Of a stretch of 64,000 bases of DNA, positions 8,680-18,771 are shown piece after piece. The notes under the pieces were generated by a model. It was given only the letters and a program-made list of their open reading frames with translations, did not search any database and was not told the origin of the DNA. Source of the DNA: Thalassoglobus polymorphus. GTDB lineage: Bacteria > Planctomycetota > Planctomycetia > Planctomycetales > Planctomycetaceae. Position numbers and translations under genes: made by a program. The stretch is from positions 1,781,541-1,845,540 of the forward strand of contig NZ_CP036267.1 of NCBI RefSeq assembly GCF_007744255.1, read 5' to 3'. Within the stretch, counting starts at the first letter, position 1; each line of letters begins with the position of its first letter.

Positions 8680-10575
8680 ATGTACCGCCTATTGCAGCGT
8701 CTTCTTCCAATTGTTGTTCTCTGCGGATGTCAGGGGGAGGGAGATTCCTCCGTCAAGTTGGAGGCATCAGCAGCTACGGTGGAGGAAGAACTTGCAAAGA
8801 CGAACCGGTCGGTGAAGACCAATTCGCTGAGAATGGCCACGCCGAACCCCACTTCGTCGAACAAAACTAAGTCAAAGAAAACAACGCAGGCAGATCCTTC
8901 TTCGGCAGCTCCTGCTTCAGGCAGTCTTGAATTTCTGAGGCCTCTGACATGGACACAGAATCCGAACCGGGCGGTTCCCAATGCAGGCTGGTTGAATTTC
9001 TCTCTGCCTCACCAGTCGGCAGAGAAGCCCGTTCCTGGAAAAGTACACATTGAAATTTCTTATAGTCAGGGAAAGTCGACTTTAAGAAAGAGGCTTTCGG
9101 ACTTTAAAAGTCCTTCTCTTGTCGCGGGAGAACAGGCTTACTCGATTCCGCTTCTCGATCTCAAACCGGAAATTCAATACACAGTGACAATCTCGCTCGT
9201 TCGCGACGGAGGGCAAGCAGAGTTGCAAAGCGAGCCGTTGCAGATTGAGACCGAACCGCTGCCCGATCTGTTTCCTGAGTTTGATGTTCGGCTTTCGATG
9301 CCACAGCGTATGGAAGCCGGTTTGACTCTCTTCAACTTGATTCGCTGGAAGAAGAATAAACCTGATACCGAGTTTGGAGCGATTGTTGCGCTCGATGCCA
9401 ATGGCCGAGTCCGGTGGTTTTATCAAGCTCAGCATATGATTTTTATTGTCCGACAACTTTCAAACGGAAACCTGCTATATGGTTATGGAAACCGCACCGA
9501 GGGGCTGATCGAAATAGACTTGTTCGGCAATGTCGTTCGCCAGTGGAATTCCGCGAACCTGGGCCGCGAAGTCCCGAGCCATGCAACGCCGGTAGCTGTT
9601 GATTCACTGCATCATGACGCAGTGATGCTTGACGATGAGACCTTTCTTGCACTTTCAACAACGTTGAATCAAGTGAAGCCGTATTTCGACCCGACCTATC
9701 ATTCTCGCCGGAGAATTCCGGAAGCGAATCTGGTTACTGATGTTGTTGTCGAGTTTCGCACAGATGGAACCGTACTGCGAAGTTACTCACTCTTCGAATT
9801 GCTCGATCCCCGCCGGATCGGGTACGGATCGCTTCACAATTTTTGGGATTCGCGCGGATATGAAAATGTCCCCGGCGGGACATTCGATTGGAGCCATTCC
9901 AATTCCGTGACACACGATCCCCGAGACGACAGTATTCTTGTCTCGGTGCGGCATCAGGATGCGGTGATTAAGATTGATCGTAAGTCTGGCGAACTGGTTT
10001 GGATTTTGGGGAATCCACGGAAGTGGAAAGGGAAGCATTCTCGAAAGTTGTTGAAACCCATCGGTCGCCCAAGTTGGCAGTATCATCAGCATGCAGTTGA
10101 AATCACGCCACAGGGGACCCTGTTGCTCTTTGATAACGGGAACTACCAAGCGGTCCCGTTTGATAAGATATTGCATGCAAAGGAGAACCGAAGCCGGGTT
10201 GTCGAGTTCAAGGTCGATGAGCAGGACATGACCGTAGAGCAAGTCTGGGAGTATGATGGATACGAACGTGGCGGGTTCTATTCCACGTTTTTGTGTGATG
10301 TCGACTGGCTTCCGCAAACCGGAAATGTCCTCGTTACGAATGGAGGAGAGATCCGAGATGAAAACGGGGAGCGGACCGACTACGCGCCGGGCGAACAACA
10401 GTGGGCAGAGATTTTCGAAGTAACTTACGAGCAAACACCGCAGCGAGTTTTTGATCTACTCATCAAAAGCTCCGCAGAACAGACCGGGTTTGGCTGGTCA
10501 GTTTATCGTTCGGAACGAATTTCGAATTTCTTCGATCATGTTAAAACTGCTCCGTCAATTTCTACGAAGCCATGA
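8680..10575 (+). CDS. Arylsulfotransferase (ASST)-like lipoprotein
   Basis: 631 residues. The signal peptide ends in a lipobox-like IVVLCGC, so Cys16 or 18 is probably lipidated. A Ser/Thr/Lys-rich linker (25-75) leads to an FN3-like N-terminal domain (about 85-195), then a beta-propeller typical of PF05935/PF14269 arylsulfotransferases: GRVRWFYQAQHMIFIVRQLSNG near 245, HSNSVTHDPRDDSILVSVRHQDAVIKIDR near 405-435, LVWILGNP near 444 and HQHAVEITPQGTLLLFDNGN near 470. In ASST the catalytic His is in such a propeller loop, but many relatives are non-enzymatic. Sulfate donor or acceptor is unknown. It converges with the next gene, 11 nt apart. Confidence 0.8.
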   Translation: MYRLLQRLLPIVVLCGCQGEGDSSVKLEASAATVEEELAKTNRSVKTNSLRMATPNPTSSNKTKSKKTTQADPSSAAPASGSLEFLRPLTWTQNPNRAVPNAGWLNFSLPHQSAEKPVPGKVHIEISYSQGKSTLRKRLSDFKSPSLVAGEQAYSIPLLDLKPEIQYTVTISLVRDGGQAELQSEPLQIETEPLPDLFPEFDVRLSMPQRMEAGLTLFNLIRWKKNKPDTEFGAIVALDANGRVRWFYQAQHMIFIVRQLSNGNLLYGYGNRTEGLIEIDLFGNVVRQWNSANLGREVPSHATPVAVDSLHHDAVMLDDETFLALSTTLNQVKPYFDPTYHSRRRIPEANLVTDVVVEFRTDGTVLRSYSLFELLDPRRIGYGSLHNFWDSRGYENVPGGTFDWSHSNSVTHDPRDDSILVSVRHQDAVIKIDRKSGELVWILGNPRKWKGKHSRKLLKPIGRPSWQYHQHAVEITPQGTLLLFDNGNYQAVPFDKILHAKENRSRVVEFKVDEQDMTVEQVWEYDGYERGGFYSTFLCDVDWLPQTGNVLVTNGGEIRDENGERTDYAPGEQQWAEIFEVTYEQTPQRVFDLLIKSSAEQTGFGWSVYRSERISNFFDHVKTAPSISTKP

Positions 10576-10586
10576 ACCGAAGAGAA

Positions 10587-13571
10587 TTACTGCTTCGACA
10601 TTAAGAATGAAAACAGGTCGAGGATCTCTTTGTTGGACATTTTGTCCAGTTGCCGCTCAGGCATCATTGAGAGTTTTGAATTCTTTCGGGCTTCAATGTC
10701 GTCTTTCAGGACGGTGAGTTCTTCATTAGGGGTTTTGATGAGAAGTGTTGTCTCATTTTCAGACTGAATCACCCCGCTGATGGCACGACCGTCGCCCAGG
10801 ACGAGAATCGACATCTGAAATTTCTCCGCCACTTCGGCACTTGGGTCGACAATATTCCCGAGAAGATAGTTCAAATTCGAACGTTGCGAACCAGTCAAAT
10901 CGGGCCCGAGATTTCCACCCTGCCCGTAAAGTTTATGACAGGCTGAGCAAGTCTTCTCGAACAATGCTTGCCCCTGCTTCATATCGGCGCTGGTCAACGC
11001 GCTCTCTGTAAGAAGTTGACGAAGTTCGTCGGCACGGCGTTTTTTCTCCTCGGATGTGTGCCGCCATTCAGGGTAGAGTTCTTGGAGTTGCTGCTTTAAC
11101 GAATCGTCCTCAAAGCTGCGCATTTGTCGAACGTAAAATGGGGGGATCGCTTCAGCAGCAATTTTTTTCTGTTCGACTGCCTTGAGGAGAACAGTCGCGT
11201 ACTCCGGGCGAGAGCAAAGTGTTTCCATTGCGATCGGTTGGATATGTCCGCGGAAGCTGTTGTAACGATTGACAATGAGCTGGGGAGTGTTTTGATCTCC
11301 AATGACTGCCAGGCCTCGAATTGCATCGACTCCGAGATCTCGGTCGTTCAACAGCTTTTGAAGGACTTCACGAGACTGTTCATCTCGAGCGGTGACTAAT
11401 GCTCGAATCGCGTTGCTGCGGACTGAAAATGGTTGAGCCCCATCGACAGCGACGGCTCGCAATTCGTCTAATGCACGCCCATCCCCGAATGTGACCGAAA
11501 GTAACTGTACGAGTTCGGTCAGTTGATCATTCTTTCTGGCAAGCATTTTGGCGCTCGCCTCGTCCCAGTTTTTCGGTTTGTCTGCTTTTCGCCATCCATC
11601 AAGAGCGAGCTGAATTCCTTGAAGGATTTGCTGGGCTGTTTCGCCTACGTCGGTCATCGCCACGTCGATCAATTTGTCCACTGCCGCTTTCTGTTCGCGA
11701 TAATCAGATGCAATTCGCCGTGAGATGAATTTCTGAATTTCGGGCTGCTGACAACTTGCTAACAGCTCGACAGCCTGATCCGGAAATCGTGCTACCGACG
11801 GCTCGATGGCATACCAGATCATTAACGGAAGAAAGCGGTCTTGTGCGAAATTTGTATGCTTGAGTAAAGCGGCTGCGACCGGAAGTCGCTGGTCCACAGG
11901 CAATCGTTGAAGTGCTGAAGCGATGTGTTGAAGGACAAGTCCCGATGATTCATTCATCGCCAGTTTCTGAAATTTCTGAGCAGCCACTTGCGGGCTTGCC
12001 TGCTGTGCGAACAGTTGTACGGCCCAACTCCGCAGAGCCTCTTCATCATTGTCGAGTAAACGCTCCAGATCTGCATCACTCACCCCCCCCGTCGAGTGGA
12101 TTGTCCAAAGTGCATTGAGCCGAGAAACGACTGGCTTCTGGCTGTGCAACGTCTCCTTAAGTTGCAATCGGACAGGTGTCATGTCTTGACCAGCGACAAA
12201 ACGTTCCTGAAGAATACGGCGGGCCATGCGGTGATGCCATGCATCTTCCTCGAAGAGTTTTGCAGTGAGTTCGTCATTGCTCAGTTGTGCGTAGTCCTGA
12301 ACTTGAGTGGCATCGACGTTTCCGTAGACGACCTTGTAGATTCGCCCAGAGGTGCGGTGGACCCCGTCATTTTCATGGCATTCGCCGATGTCGGACCAGT
12401 CGAGAACAAAGACGCCGCCGTCAGGTCCGTGTGCAAGGTCGATTCCACGAAACCACAAGTCGTCAGTCTTGGCAAAGTCCTCCCGGTGCCGAGCGACAAA
12501 CCCTGCTCCGTCTCTTTGTAGGAGATCACGATTGAAGCGACGGCCGTGCAGATTCAGTGCGAAGACATCCCCTCGATATTCCTGCGGCCAGTTTGTTCCC
12601 TGGTAGATCATCATTCCACAATGAGCATGTCCTCCACCTGCGGTGTCGGTTGTGGAGGTAACTCCTGTTTTGCGAATATCCGACCACTTTTCCTCTGTGT
12701 TCCAGTGGAAATGGTCAGCGACTTGCGGCATGAGACGGTATAGATGTGGGTTGATGTCCTCGCCAAACATTCTTTCGAGGTGTGAGCCCGGGATCGCATG
12801 CCAGAGGTGTCCGATCACTGTGTTAATAAAGAATAATTCACCATGTTTGTCCCAGTCATGCCCCCAGGAATTTGTTGTCCCACGGGAGACGACTTCAAAT
12901 TTCTTCGTGACCGGATGAAATCGCCAGATTCCGCAATTGATGGGTGTCCGTAATTCTTCTGGAGTCTCAGGCGTCCCAACGAAAGAGGTCGTTGTGATGC
13001 CGTGTCGACCGTAAAGCCAGCCATCCGGTCCCCATTTCAATCCGTTCACAATGTTATGGCGAATTGTCTTGTTGTCGAAGCCTGTGAGCATGACCTGTGG
13101 TTCCCCATCGGGGATGTCATCGCCATTTTTATCAGGGATGAAAAGAAGATCTGGAGCACACAGCACCCAGACTCCTCCGAAACCAACTTCAACGCTTGTG
13201 AGATGTTGTCCCTGATCCCAAAAGACCTTCCGCGAATCCGAGCGTCCATCATGGTCAGTGTCTTCAAAGATCAGGACCCGGTCATGTTGAGTCAAATCGT
13301 AATTCGTTCGGCTTTCAGCGTACGTGTCGTTCTCAGCGACCCATAAACGTCCACGAGCATCGAAAGCCATTCCGATCGGTTGGCGAATCTCCGGTTCAGC
13401 TGCAAAAACCGTGGCACGAAATCCCGGCGGAAGCGTCAGTTTCTCCAATGCTTGTTCAGGAGAAAGCAAAGGATGTGTTTCTGGCTGGGTGTTTTTGACG
13501 GCGGCGGGTATCTCCGCGGCTCGGCATTCCAACGTCAGAAATAGACACAACAGTGCAGCCACGAGTTTCAT
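10587..13571 (-). CDS. PVC-type membrane-bound dehydrogenase with HEAT repeats and C-terminal haem c domain
   Basis: 994 residues with a signal peptide (MKLVAALLCLFLTLECRAAE). Residues about 35-430 resemble the planctomycete TIGR02604 'membrane-bound dehydrogenase' propeller, with repeated short strands such as PIGMAFDARGRLWVAEN and NIVNGLKWGPDGWLYG. About 430-840 is alpha-helical HEAT-like repeat. The C-terminus is a TIGR02603-type cytochrome domain with haem motif CSACH at 875-879, and MMPERQLDKMSNKEI as the downstream motif carrying the axial Met. These periplasmic proteins are thought to pass electrons from sugar or alcohol oxidation, but no member has a firmly known substrate. It is a solitary gene, divergent from the thioredoxin. 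Confidence 0.9.
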   Translation of the reverse strand: MKLVAALLCLFLTLECRAAEIPAAVKNTQPETHPLLSPEQALEKLTLPPGFRATVFAAEPEIRQPIGMAFDARGRLWVAENDTYAESRTNYDLTQHDRVLIFEDTDHDGRSDSRKVFWDQGQHLTSVEVGFGGVWVLCAPDLLFIPDKNGDDIPDGEPQVMLTGFDNKTIRHNIVNGLKWGPDGWLYGRHGITTTSFVGTPETPEELRTPINCGIWRFHPVTKKFEVVSRGTTNSWGHDWDKHGELFFINTVIGHLWHAIPGSHLERMFGEDINPHLYRLMPQVADHFHWNTEEKWSDIRKTGVTSTTDTAGGGHAHCGMMIYQGTNWPQEYRGDVFALNLHGRRFNRDLLQRDGAGFVARHREDFAKTDDLWFRGIDLAHGPDGGVFVLDWSDIGECHENDGVHRTSGRIYKVVYGNVDATQVQDYAQLSNDELTAKLFEEDAWHHRMARRILQERFVAGQDMTPVRLQLKETLHSQKPVVSRLNALWTIHSTGGVSDADLERLLDNDEEALRSWAVQLFAQQASPQVAAQKFQKLAMNESSGLVLQHIASALQRLPVDQRLPVAAALLKHTNFAQDRFLPLMIWYAIEPSVARFPDQAVELLASCQQPEIQKFISRRIASDYREQKAAVDKLIDVAMTDVGETAQQILQGIQLALDGWRKADKPKNWDEASAKMLARKNDQLTELVQLLSVTFGDGRALDELRAVAVDGAQPFSVRSNAIRALVTARDEQSREVLQKLLNDRDLGVDAIRGLAVIGDQNTPQLIVNRYNSFRGHIQPIAMETLCSRPEYATVLLKAVEQKKIAAEAIPPFYVRQMRSFEDDSLKQQLQELYPEWRHTSEEKKRRADELRQLLTESALTSADMKQGQALFEKTCSACHKLYGQGGNLGPDLTGSQRSNLNYLLGNIVDPSAEVAEKFQMSILVLGDGRAISGVIQSENETTLLIKTPNEELTVLKDDIEARKNSKLSMMPERQLDKMSNKEILDLFSFLMSKQ

Positions 13572-13756
13572 AATCGTTCTCTTCTGGTAGAGACTTCATC
13601 GTTTGAGCAGAAAAGTCTAGAGTGAGAATTCAGCCATGTTCAGCATGCTGTCGTCGATCTCTAAGATATTCGCTGTCCGAAACATTCCTCGTACGTTAAA
13701 ATACAGATGAGCACGCCGCGAAACAATACCCGGTTCTGAATTGGACGAATTTCATC

Positions 13757-14272
13757 ATGGTCGAACGTATCATACTTCTTGTTGCCGCCGTATTCGTCGG
13801 TTTGCTGTTCCTCTACGCGGTTGTCATGGCACCACAGGACCGAGATAGAAAAGGAGTCTCAGCAGACAAAATCGTACAGGAGACACCAAAAACTCCACCG
13901 GACGATGAATGGTTTCAAGAGACTGTCATTAACAGCGACATTCCTGTCCTTGTCGACTTCAAAGCTGACTGGTGCGGGCCGTGCAAATTACTCCACCCTC
14001 ACCTTGTTCAACTCGAAGAGGAGTATGCAGGACGATTGAAAGTCGTCAAAGTTGATGTCGACGAGAAAAAAGCAATCGCCAAGCATTACGAAGCTTCATC
14101 GATCCCGACAATTCTCTTCTTCGTCGATGGAGTGGCCGTCGATGGCTTCGTGGGGTATCGCGACTATGACGAGATCGAAGAAATCGCCTTGAAATATCTG
14201 ACTGATGAGAGTGCAGACGTTAGCATGATCGGCACTCCTGAAACATCAGAGTTTGTGCTCACAGCGAATTAA
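13757..14272 (+). CDS. Membrane-anchored thioredoxin-family protein
   Basis: 171 residues: one N-terminal membrane helix (about 4-25) with little positive charge before it, a short linker, then a thioredoxin fold with DWCGPCK (Cys73 and Cys76) and the cis-Pro loop SSIPTILFF near residue 115. The WCGPC motif is that of a reducing thioredoxin. The topology would place the domain in the periplasm, where it could maintain haem-protein Cys residues such as those of the divergent cytochrome gene. This is inference from the neighbourhood. Confidence 0.88.
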   Translation: MVERIILLVAAVFVGLLFLYAVVMAPQDRDRKGVSADKIVQETPKTPPDDEWFQETVINSDIPVLVDFKADWCGPCKLLHPHLVQLEEEYAGRLKVVKVDVDEKKAIAKHYEASSIPTILFFVDGVAVDGFVGYRDYDEIEEIALKYLTDESADVSMIGTPETSEFVLTAN

Positions 14273-14351
14273 ATCTGCAGTTCTCGAGATTGCTGTTGGT
14301 CATACTCGTTCGATGAGGATGATTGTTCGATCGCTGCCACAGAGCAAAACT

Positions 14352-14387
14352 CTGTTTGGAGAGAGTGAATCACACCTCTCCAAACAG
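14352..14387. terminator. Hairpin between convergent genes
   Basis: A 12-bp perfect stem, CTGTTTGGAGAG (14352-14363) with CTCTCCAAACAG (14376-14387). It lies between the thioredoxin stop (14272) and the permease stop (14406), the place expected for a shared terminator. There is no T-run after it on either strand, so it may act as an RNA end stabiliser instead. Confidence 0.55.
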
Positions 14388-14405
14388 GATGGGACAGTCA
14401 CGATC

Positions 14406-16136
14406 TTATTGAGTTTGAGATTCTGGAAACGCATCAAGTGATTGGAAGCGGCGGGCAGCGAGGTATGTCATGACGACACCAACTGAGCTGACTGCACACC
14501 AGACACCGATCCCGAAGACGAGTCGATGATCACCGAGAAGCGGCACAGTGGCCTGCAGGCTCTTCGCCAATTCTGTTGAAAGAAGAGCCCAGAAGAAGAG
14601 TAAAGCGAAGGCGACGACAAACGCGATCCCTTTCGCTGTGAAGATCACAGTGGTTCGCAGAAAGACTTCCAGCCCTTCTTGCTTCAACTTCTGTGGGAAA
14701 ATCAGGAACATCAAATTTTCCCATCCGTACACTGCAAAGTTCATGGCGGGGAATGAAAGTAACGCGGCGATAAGTACGCCCGGGTCCATGCCGCGCACGG
14801 CACAGGCGATTGCGATCATCGAGTACTGAAAGAGTGTGGTGATGATGACAGGTGTTGCGAGCTGGCCGACGACAACTTTCCAGGGGGCGATGGGGAGCAT
14901 TTTCAGGAGCAACAGGTGACTGTAGTCTCTCCGGAAATCAAACTTCATTGCAGCCGGGAGCAGCAAGAACGAGTAAAAGACCAACCCGCCAAGAAAATTG
15001 ACAATCGCCAGTCGGTCGCTCAGCCTCGTCATGAATAAAGGCATGACGGATAAGATCGCTGGAGGGATCAGAGATAATGTTGCACCTGTTCCATACCGAT
15101 AGAGACCCACCATCTGACGCCAGACGACTGCCCCGCCACACAATCGAACGATGTGATTCGGCAATTTCCAGTGAGTCAAATCATGCTTGAGTGTCTCCTG
15201 GAGGACTGACTCCTGCAGTCTATCGAGATCCTTGTCACGCAGGCGAACGGCTTCTTCACTCCACCGGTCCAGTCTGACGAGTATCCAGACAGAAACGATC
15301 AACGTTGAGATTCCAGCTGCTGTCAATAATAAGATAGAACTGGAAAGAGTCGATGCGGTCATCAATTCAACAAACCATCCGAATGGAGCAGAGACCCATT
15401 GACCAAGTGGTGATTCAATTCCAGCGAGTGCCACTGAAAAGAAGTTTTTCATGAACTGAAAGAAGATAGGAATTTCTGAATTCGGATCACCCGCTTGAGT
15501 TTGTTGGAGAGCTCCCAGGCTCAGCTTGACCCCCAGGCAAACCACTAGAAATACAACACTTGCTCTGAAGACTCGGTATGTGCGTGTGGACATCCCGGTC
15601 GTAACGGTATCAGAAATCAGTCGGATCAATTCTACGAGTGCGAGAGCAAACCAGAGAGCAATGAATCCCAACCACGGTTTGGGAAGATCGGGAAGTAAGA
15701 GCGTCACGCCAATCGCAGCTTTGAGCGTCGTCACACCCAGTACAGTCGCCAGGCGATATTGAACGAGTTCTTTTCGAGTGAACGGACTGGGGATCAGGTT
15801 GTTTTGTTCTGCCTGAGACCATTCAATCGAGGCGTCCGGTCGCTGCCAGGAGACTCGCACGAAATGCCACCCGGCGTAAACGGTCAGCGAAAGAGTCATC
15901 CATAAACGAAGTGTTTCTGGATCGTACTGTTCACGAAACAGGATGCTGGCTACCACATTGCTCAGCCAAACCACAGCGAGGACTGCCCCGAGGATCGAAA
16001 CAATCAGTTTTCGAGGTTGCCTGAAACTGGCAACCATCGAGCTTAGCCGGCCTCGCATTCTCATGTGAGTCAGGCGAAGCAATGCCGGGTGGATGAACGA
16101 ACTGACGCTGTCGCTCTTCATGTTATCACTCTTCAT
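14406..16136 (-). CDS. ABC transporter membrane protein
   Basis: 576 residues with about 12 hydrophobic segments. The N-terminus has a short internal duplication (MKSDNMKSDS), so the second ATG is a possible start. It overlaps the upstream ATPase gene as ATGA (16133-16136), the usual sign of a coupled exporter pair. It resembles the large multi-helix permeases of type-2 ABC exporters that work with one ATPase. Substrate unknown. Confidence 0.8.
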   Translation of the reverse strand: MKSDNMKSDSVSSFIHPALLRLTHMRMRGRLSSMVASFRQPRKLIVSILGAVLAVVWLSNVVASILFREQYDPETLRLWMTLSLTVYAGWHFVRVSWQRPDASIEWSQAEQNNLIPSPFTRKELVQYRLATVLGVTTLKAAIGVTLLLPDLPKPWLGFIALWFALALVELIRLISDTVTTGMSTRTYRVFRASVVFLVVCLGVKLSLGALQQTQAGDPNSEIPIFFQFMKNFFSVALAGIESPLGQWVSAPFGWFVELMTASTLSSSILLLTAAGISTLIVSVWILVRLDRWSEEAVRLRDKDLDRLQESVLQETLKHDLTHWKLPNHIVRLCGGAVVWRQMVGLYRYGTGATLSLIPPAILSVMPLFMTRLSDRLAIVNFLGGLVFYSFLLLPAAMKFDFRRDYSHLLLLKMLPIAPWKVVVGQLATPVIITTLFQYSMIAIACAVRGMDPGVLIAALLSFPAMNFAVYGWENLMFLIFPQKLKQEGLEVFLRTTVIFTAKGIAFVVAFALLFFWALLSTELAKSLQATVPLLGDHRLVFGIGVWCAVSSVGVVMTYLAARRFQSLDAFPESQTQ

Positions 16137-16903
16137 AGCGACGCCAATTTTGTTTCTTCAGCCGAGACGCTCTGGCGGAACTCCGTTTCGGTCGCTTGGA
16201 AAAAGATCTGTTCGAGAGTGGCTTCATCGCAATTTGCTGTGAACAGAGATTTGAGTTCTGCGATTGATCCAAAGAACCTCTGTTGCCCTTCTTTTAAAAT
16301 CAGAACCGTTGAACAGATGTCTTCCACCATCGCCAGCAGGTGCGAACTGACGATCACAGACGTTCCCTGAGCGGCTCTTTGTTGAAGCGACTCTTTGAGT
16401 TTGCGAATTCCATGCGGATCAAGTCCGGTCATCGGCTCGTCGAGAAGAATCACTTCTGGAGCATGAAGATAGCTGCAACAGATGGCGAGTTTTTGTCGCA
16501 TCCCTCTCGATAAATCAGACGCACGGGTCGTTCTTCGACTCGTCAGCTCAAAGGTTTCGAGAAGTTCACTCGCTTTGTCTTTGGCATTGGCGACGGAAAA
16601 AACGGACGCGGTGAATGCCAGGTGCTGCTCAACGGTAAGTTCTGGGAACAATGGCGGATCGTCAGGGATGTAGGCGATCCGTTTTTTGACTTCTAGTGGC
16701 TGCTTTTCGATATCAAAGCCACAAATTGAAAGTGTCCCTTCCGTGGGGACGGTCAGTCCGCATAGAGAACGGAGGGTCGTCGTTTTGCCAGCCCCGTTAG
16801 GGCCGATCAAACCAAGGATTTCCCCCGGTTGAACAAGAAAATCAACTTGTTCAACGGCGACTGTTCCAGAGTAAATTTTTCGAAACTTCGAAACTTCAAT
16901 CAA
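16133..16903 (-). CDS. ABC transporter ATP-binding protein
   Basis: 256 residues with Walker A GPNGAGKTT (34-42), a Q-loop near 85, signature LSRGMRQKLAI near 133, Walker B VILLDEPMTGLD near 155 and the H-loop SSHLL near 190. The length and the C-terminal tail are those of the CcmA/NatA-type exporter ATPases. The start codon is TTG at 16903, supported by AAGGAG 6 nt upstream. It is the first gene of the pair with the permease. Confidence 0.9.
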   Translation of the reverse strand: MIEVSKFRKIYSGTVAVEQVDFLVQPGEILGLIGPNGAGKTTTLRSLCGLTVPTEGTLSICGFDIEKQPLEVKKRIAYIPDDPPLFPELTVEQHLAFTASVFSVANAKDKASELLETFELTSRRTTRASDLSRGMRQKLAICCSYLHAPEVILLDEPMTGLDPHGIRKLKESLQQRAAQGTSVIVSSHLLAMVEDICSTVLILKEGQQRFFGSIAELKSLFTANCDEATLEQIFFQATETEFRQSVSAEETKLASL

Positions 16904-16959
16904 CTTTGACTCCTTCGCTCACCATGAAGTCAATTCGAACTGATCCAAAAAACTGAGCT

Positions 16960-17064
16960 CTAGAACATTTCAATGTTAGTCGTGACTGTGAAGCTCACTT
17001 TCATGACTTCATAGACCGCTCGCCACAAGGCAGAACGTAAAGACCAATATTGGATTTGTTCTAG
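16960..17064 (+). repeat. Family B interspersed repeat, copy B1
   Basis: 105-bp unit with terminal inverted repeats CTAGAACA at the left and TGTTCTAG at the right. Its inner part, including GCCACAAGGCAGAACGTAAAG, matches the copies at 40594 and, inverted, at 26100, 37824, 50986 and 59981. Confidence 0.8.
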
Positions 17065-17131
17065 AAACTAAGTACCGCCGGGCTGGTGTCTCTTTGGGGA
17101 GACCCGTTGCCGAGTTTTTCGATGAGGACGA

Positions 17132-17281
17132 ATGAAACTTCACGTCGACTTTGATGTGATCGAGTTCTTCAATCAATTCGAAGAACTCACACTTCAGCAG
17201 AACGTTAGCGAACGAAACCGGGTCAAGTTGAAGAAAGAGTCAGACCGCGCACATCTCAACCGAGCAATTGGAAAGAGATAA
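17132..17281 (+). CDS. Possible small protein of 49 residues
   Basis: An open frame from ATG 17132 to TAA 17281, too short for most gene callers. A GAGGA lies 3 nt before the ATG (short spacing). The product is acidic-aromatic at the start (MKLHVDFDVIEFFNQFEEL) and Lys/Arg-rich at the end, and codon use resembles that of its neighbours. It is the only plausible gene in the 400-nt gap. No family recognised; it may be chance. Confidence 0.35.
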   Translation: MKLHVDFDVIEFFNQFEELTLQQNVSERNRVKLKKESDRAHLNRAIGKR

Positions 17282-17306
17282 CGGTTCTTCTGGATATGCG
17301 GATCAT

Positions 17307-18671
17307 TTACTCGTGGCGAAGAGCTTCGATTGGGTCAAGGCGAGCCGCAGAGCGCGCGGGATAGACACCAAAGACGAGCCCTGTCATCACTGAGAATCCG
17401 AATGCAACCGGAAGGCTCCAGATTGCGACCTTCGGGGTCATTGTCAGGAACATATTCGCCATCTCTGATGTTGCGCCACCTGAGTCCAAAATGTAATTTG
17501 ATACGACGATTTTGATGACCCAGAATGCGTAAGGGGTGAGAATTCCCAGTCCCATTCCGACGAGCCCGCCGATTCCGGAAAGGACGATTGTCTCAATGAG
17601 AAACTGCTGAGTGATGTCGATACGTCTGGCTCCCAAAGCGCGACGAACACCGATTTCACGAGTTCGTTCGGTGACCGTGGCGAGCATGATATTCATGATC
17701 CCGATACCACCAACGAGCAAACTAATCCCTGCGATAGAACCGAGAACAACATTGAAGATGTTTCGCAGTTGCTCAGCTTGTTTGAGTAGTTCGAGGGGAA
17801 CAATCACATCGACGTCTCGTGCGCTCGCATGCTTTGCTTCCATCGTTTCTCTGACCATGTCTGCGGTGGCGAGCAACAATTCTGGATTATCGACGATGTT
17901 GGGGTGATTGATCTTCAATGTGATTTGGTCGTACACAAGTGAAACAGCACTAAAGCTACCTTGCGCCCGTTTGATAATCGTATCCTTGGTGTTAATTCGA
18001 GACTGGAACGTATCCAGCGGCATGTAAATGTCTTTGTTGTAATCCTGCCCGGAGAGACTTCCACCAATGGCTGCAGAGGCGGTCCGTTCTCTTGTGATTC
18101 CAATAACGCGATACGCCCGATTTCCAATTTGAACAGACTTGTTGATCGGGTTCTCGAGTGGGAAAAGACGTTCGGCTGTCTCGCTGGCGATGACGACAAC
18201 ATTTGCGAGGTTGGTCATATCCTGATCGGACAGAAACCGGCCTGCTGACATCTGTAAATGGTTCATCTCCTGATATTCCGGAGTGCAGCCAACGATCCGG
18301 GGGTTCATGTGGTGGTCTCGATTTCGGACATTCAAGACGACTTCACGAACGGGCACAATGCCACCCAATCGCGGCACTGTTTTCTCAAGAATATTAAAGT
18401 CCTCACGAGTCAGGCCATATCGCAACACTCTTCCGCCTGATCCGCTGCTGCCGCTGTCTTCTGGTGGCTTCACACTGCGTACGATGATGTTGTTTGCACC
18501 GAGCAGAAGAACCTGTTCTTGAGCTTGCTGACTTGCTCCTTCTCCAATTGCGAGCATCGCAATCACAGAAAAAACTCCAAAAACGATTCCAAGCATCGTC
18601 AAGCCGGACCGCAGCTTGTGCAGCAATAAGCTTTTGACAGCTAAACGGATTGTCCGCAGAAGATGGTACAT
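17307..18671 (-). CDS. MacB-type ABC permease (FtsX fold)
   Basis: 454 residues. A first membrane helix is followed by [25 protein letters not shown], a large periplasmic MacB-type domain (about 50-290) and three C-terminal helices, with [25 protein letters not shown] near 330 and [24 protein letters not shown] at the end, all classic for MacB. It is the last gene of the marR-tolC-hlyD-ATPase-permease operon, 101 nt after the ATPase. It probably couples ATP hydrolysis to periplasm-to-outside extrusion through the TolC-like protein. Confidence 0.9.
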   Translation of the reverse strand: MYHLLRTIRLAVKSLLLHKLRSGLTMLGIVFGVFSVIAMLAIGEGASQQAQEQVLLLGANNIIVRSVKPPEDSGSSGSGGRVLRYGLTREDFNILEKTVPRLGGIVPVREVVLNVRNRDHHMNPRIVGCTPEYQEMNHLQMSAGRFLSDQDMTNLANVVVIASETAERLFPLENPINKSVQIGNRAYRVIGITRERTASAAIGGSLSGQDYNKDIYMPLDTFQSRINTKDTIIKRAQGSFSAVSLVYDQITLKINHPNIVDNPELLLATADMVRETMEAKHASARDVDVIVPLELLKQAEQLRNIFNVVLGSIAGISLLVGGIGIMNIMLATVTERTREIGVRRALGARRIDITQQFLIETIVLSGIGGLVGMGLGILTPYAFWVIKIVVSNYILDSGGATSEMANMFLTMTPKVAIWSLPVAFGFSVMTGLVFGVYPARSAARLDPIEALRHE

Positions 18672-18771
18672 TGGAAGGAGTTGTCAGGCTGAATGGAGGA
18701 GGAAATGAGGAAGGGGGGAATTCTGCAAACGATGCACTTTCATGGATGGGCCATATCAGGAAAATGGGAGT

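Noticed and set aside
16938-16955. GAACTGATCC near 16937 as a family A remnant
   Set aside because: Only 10 bases match and the rest of the unit is absent.
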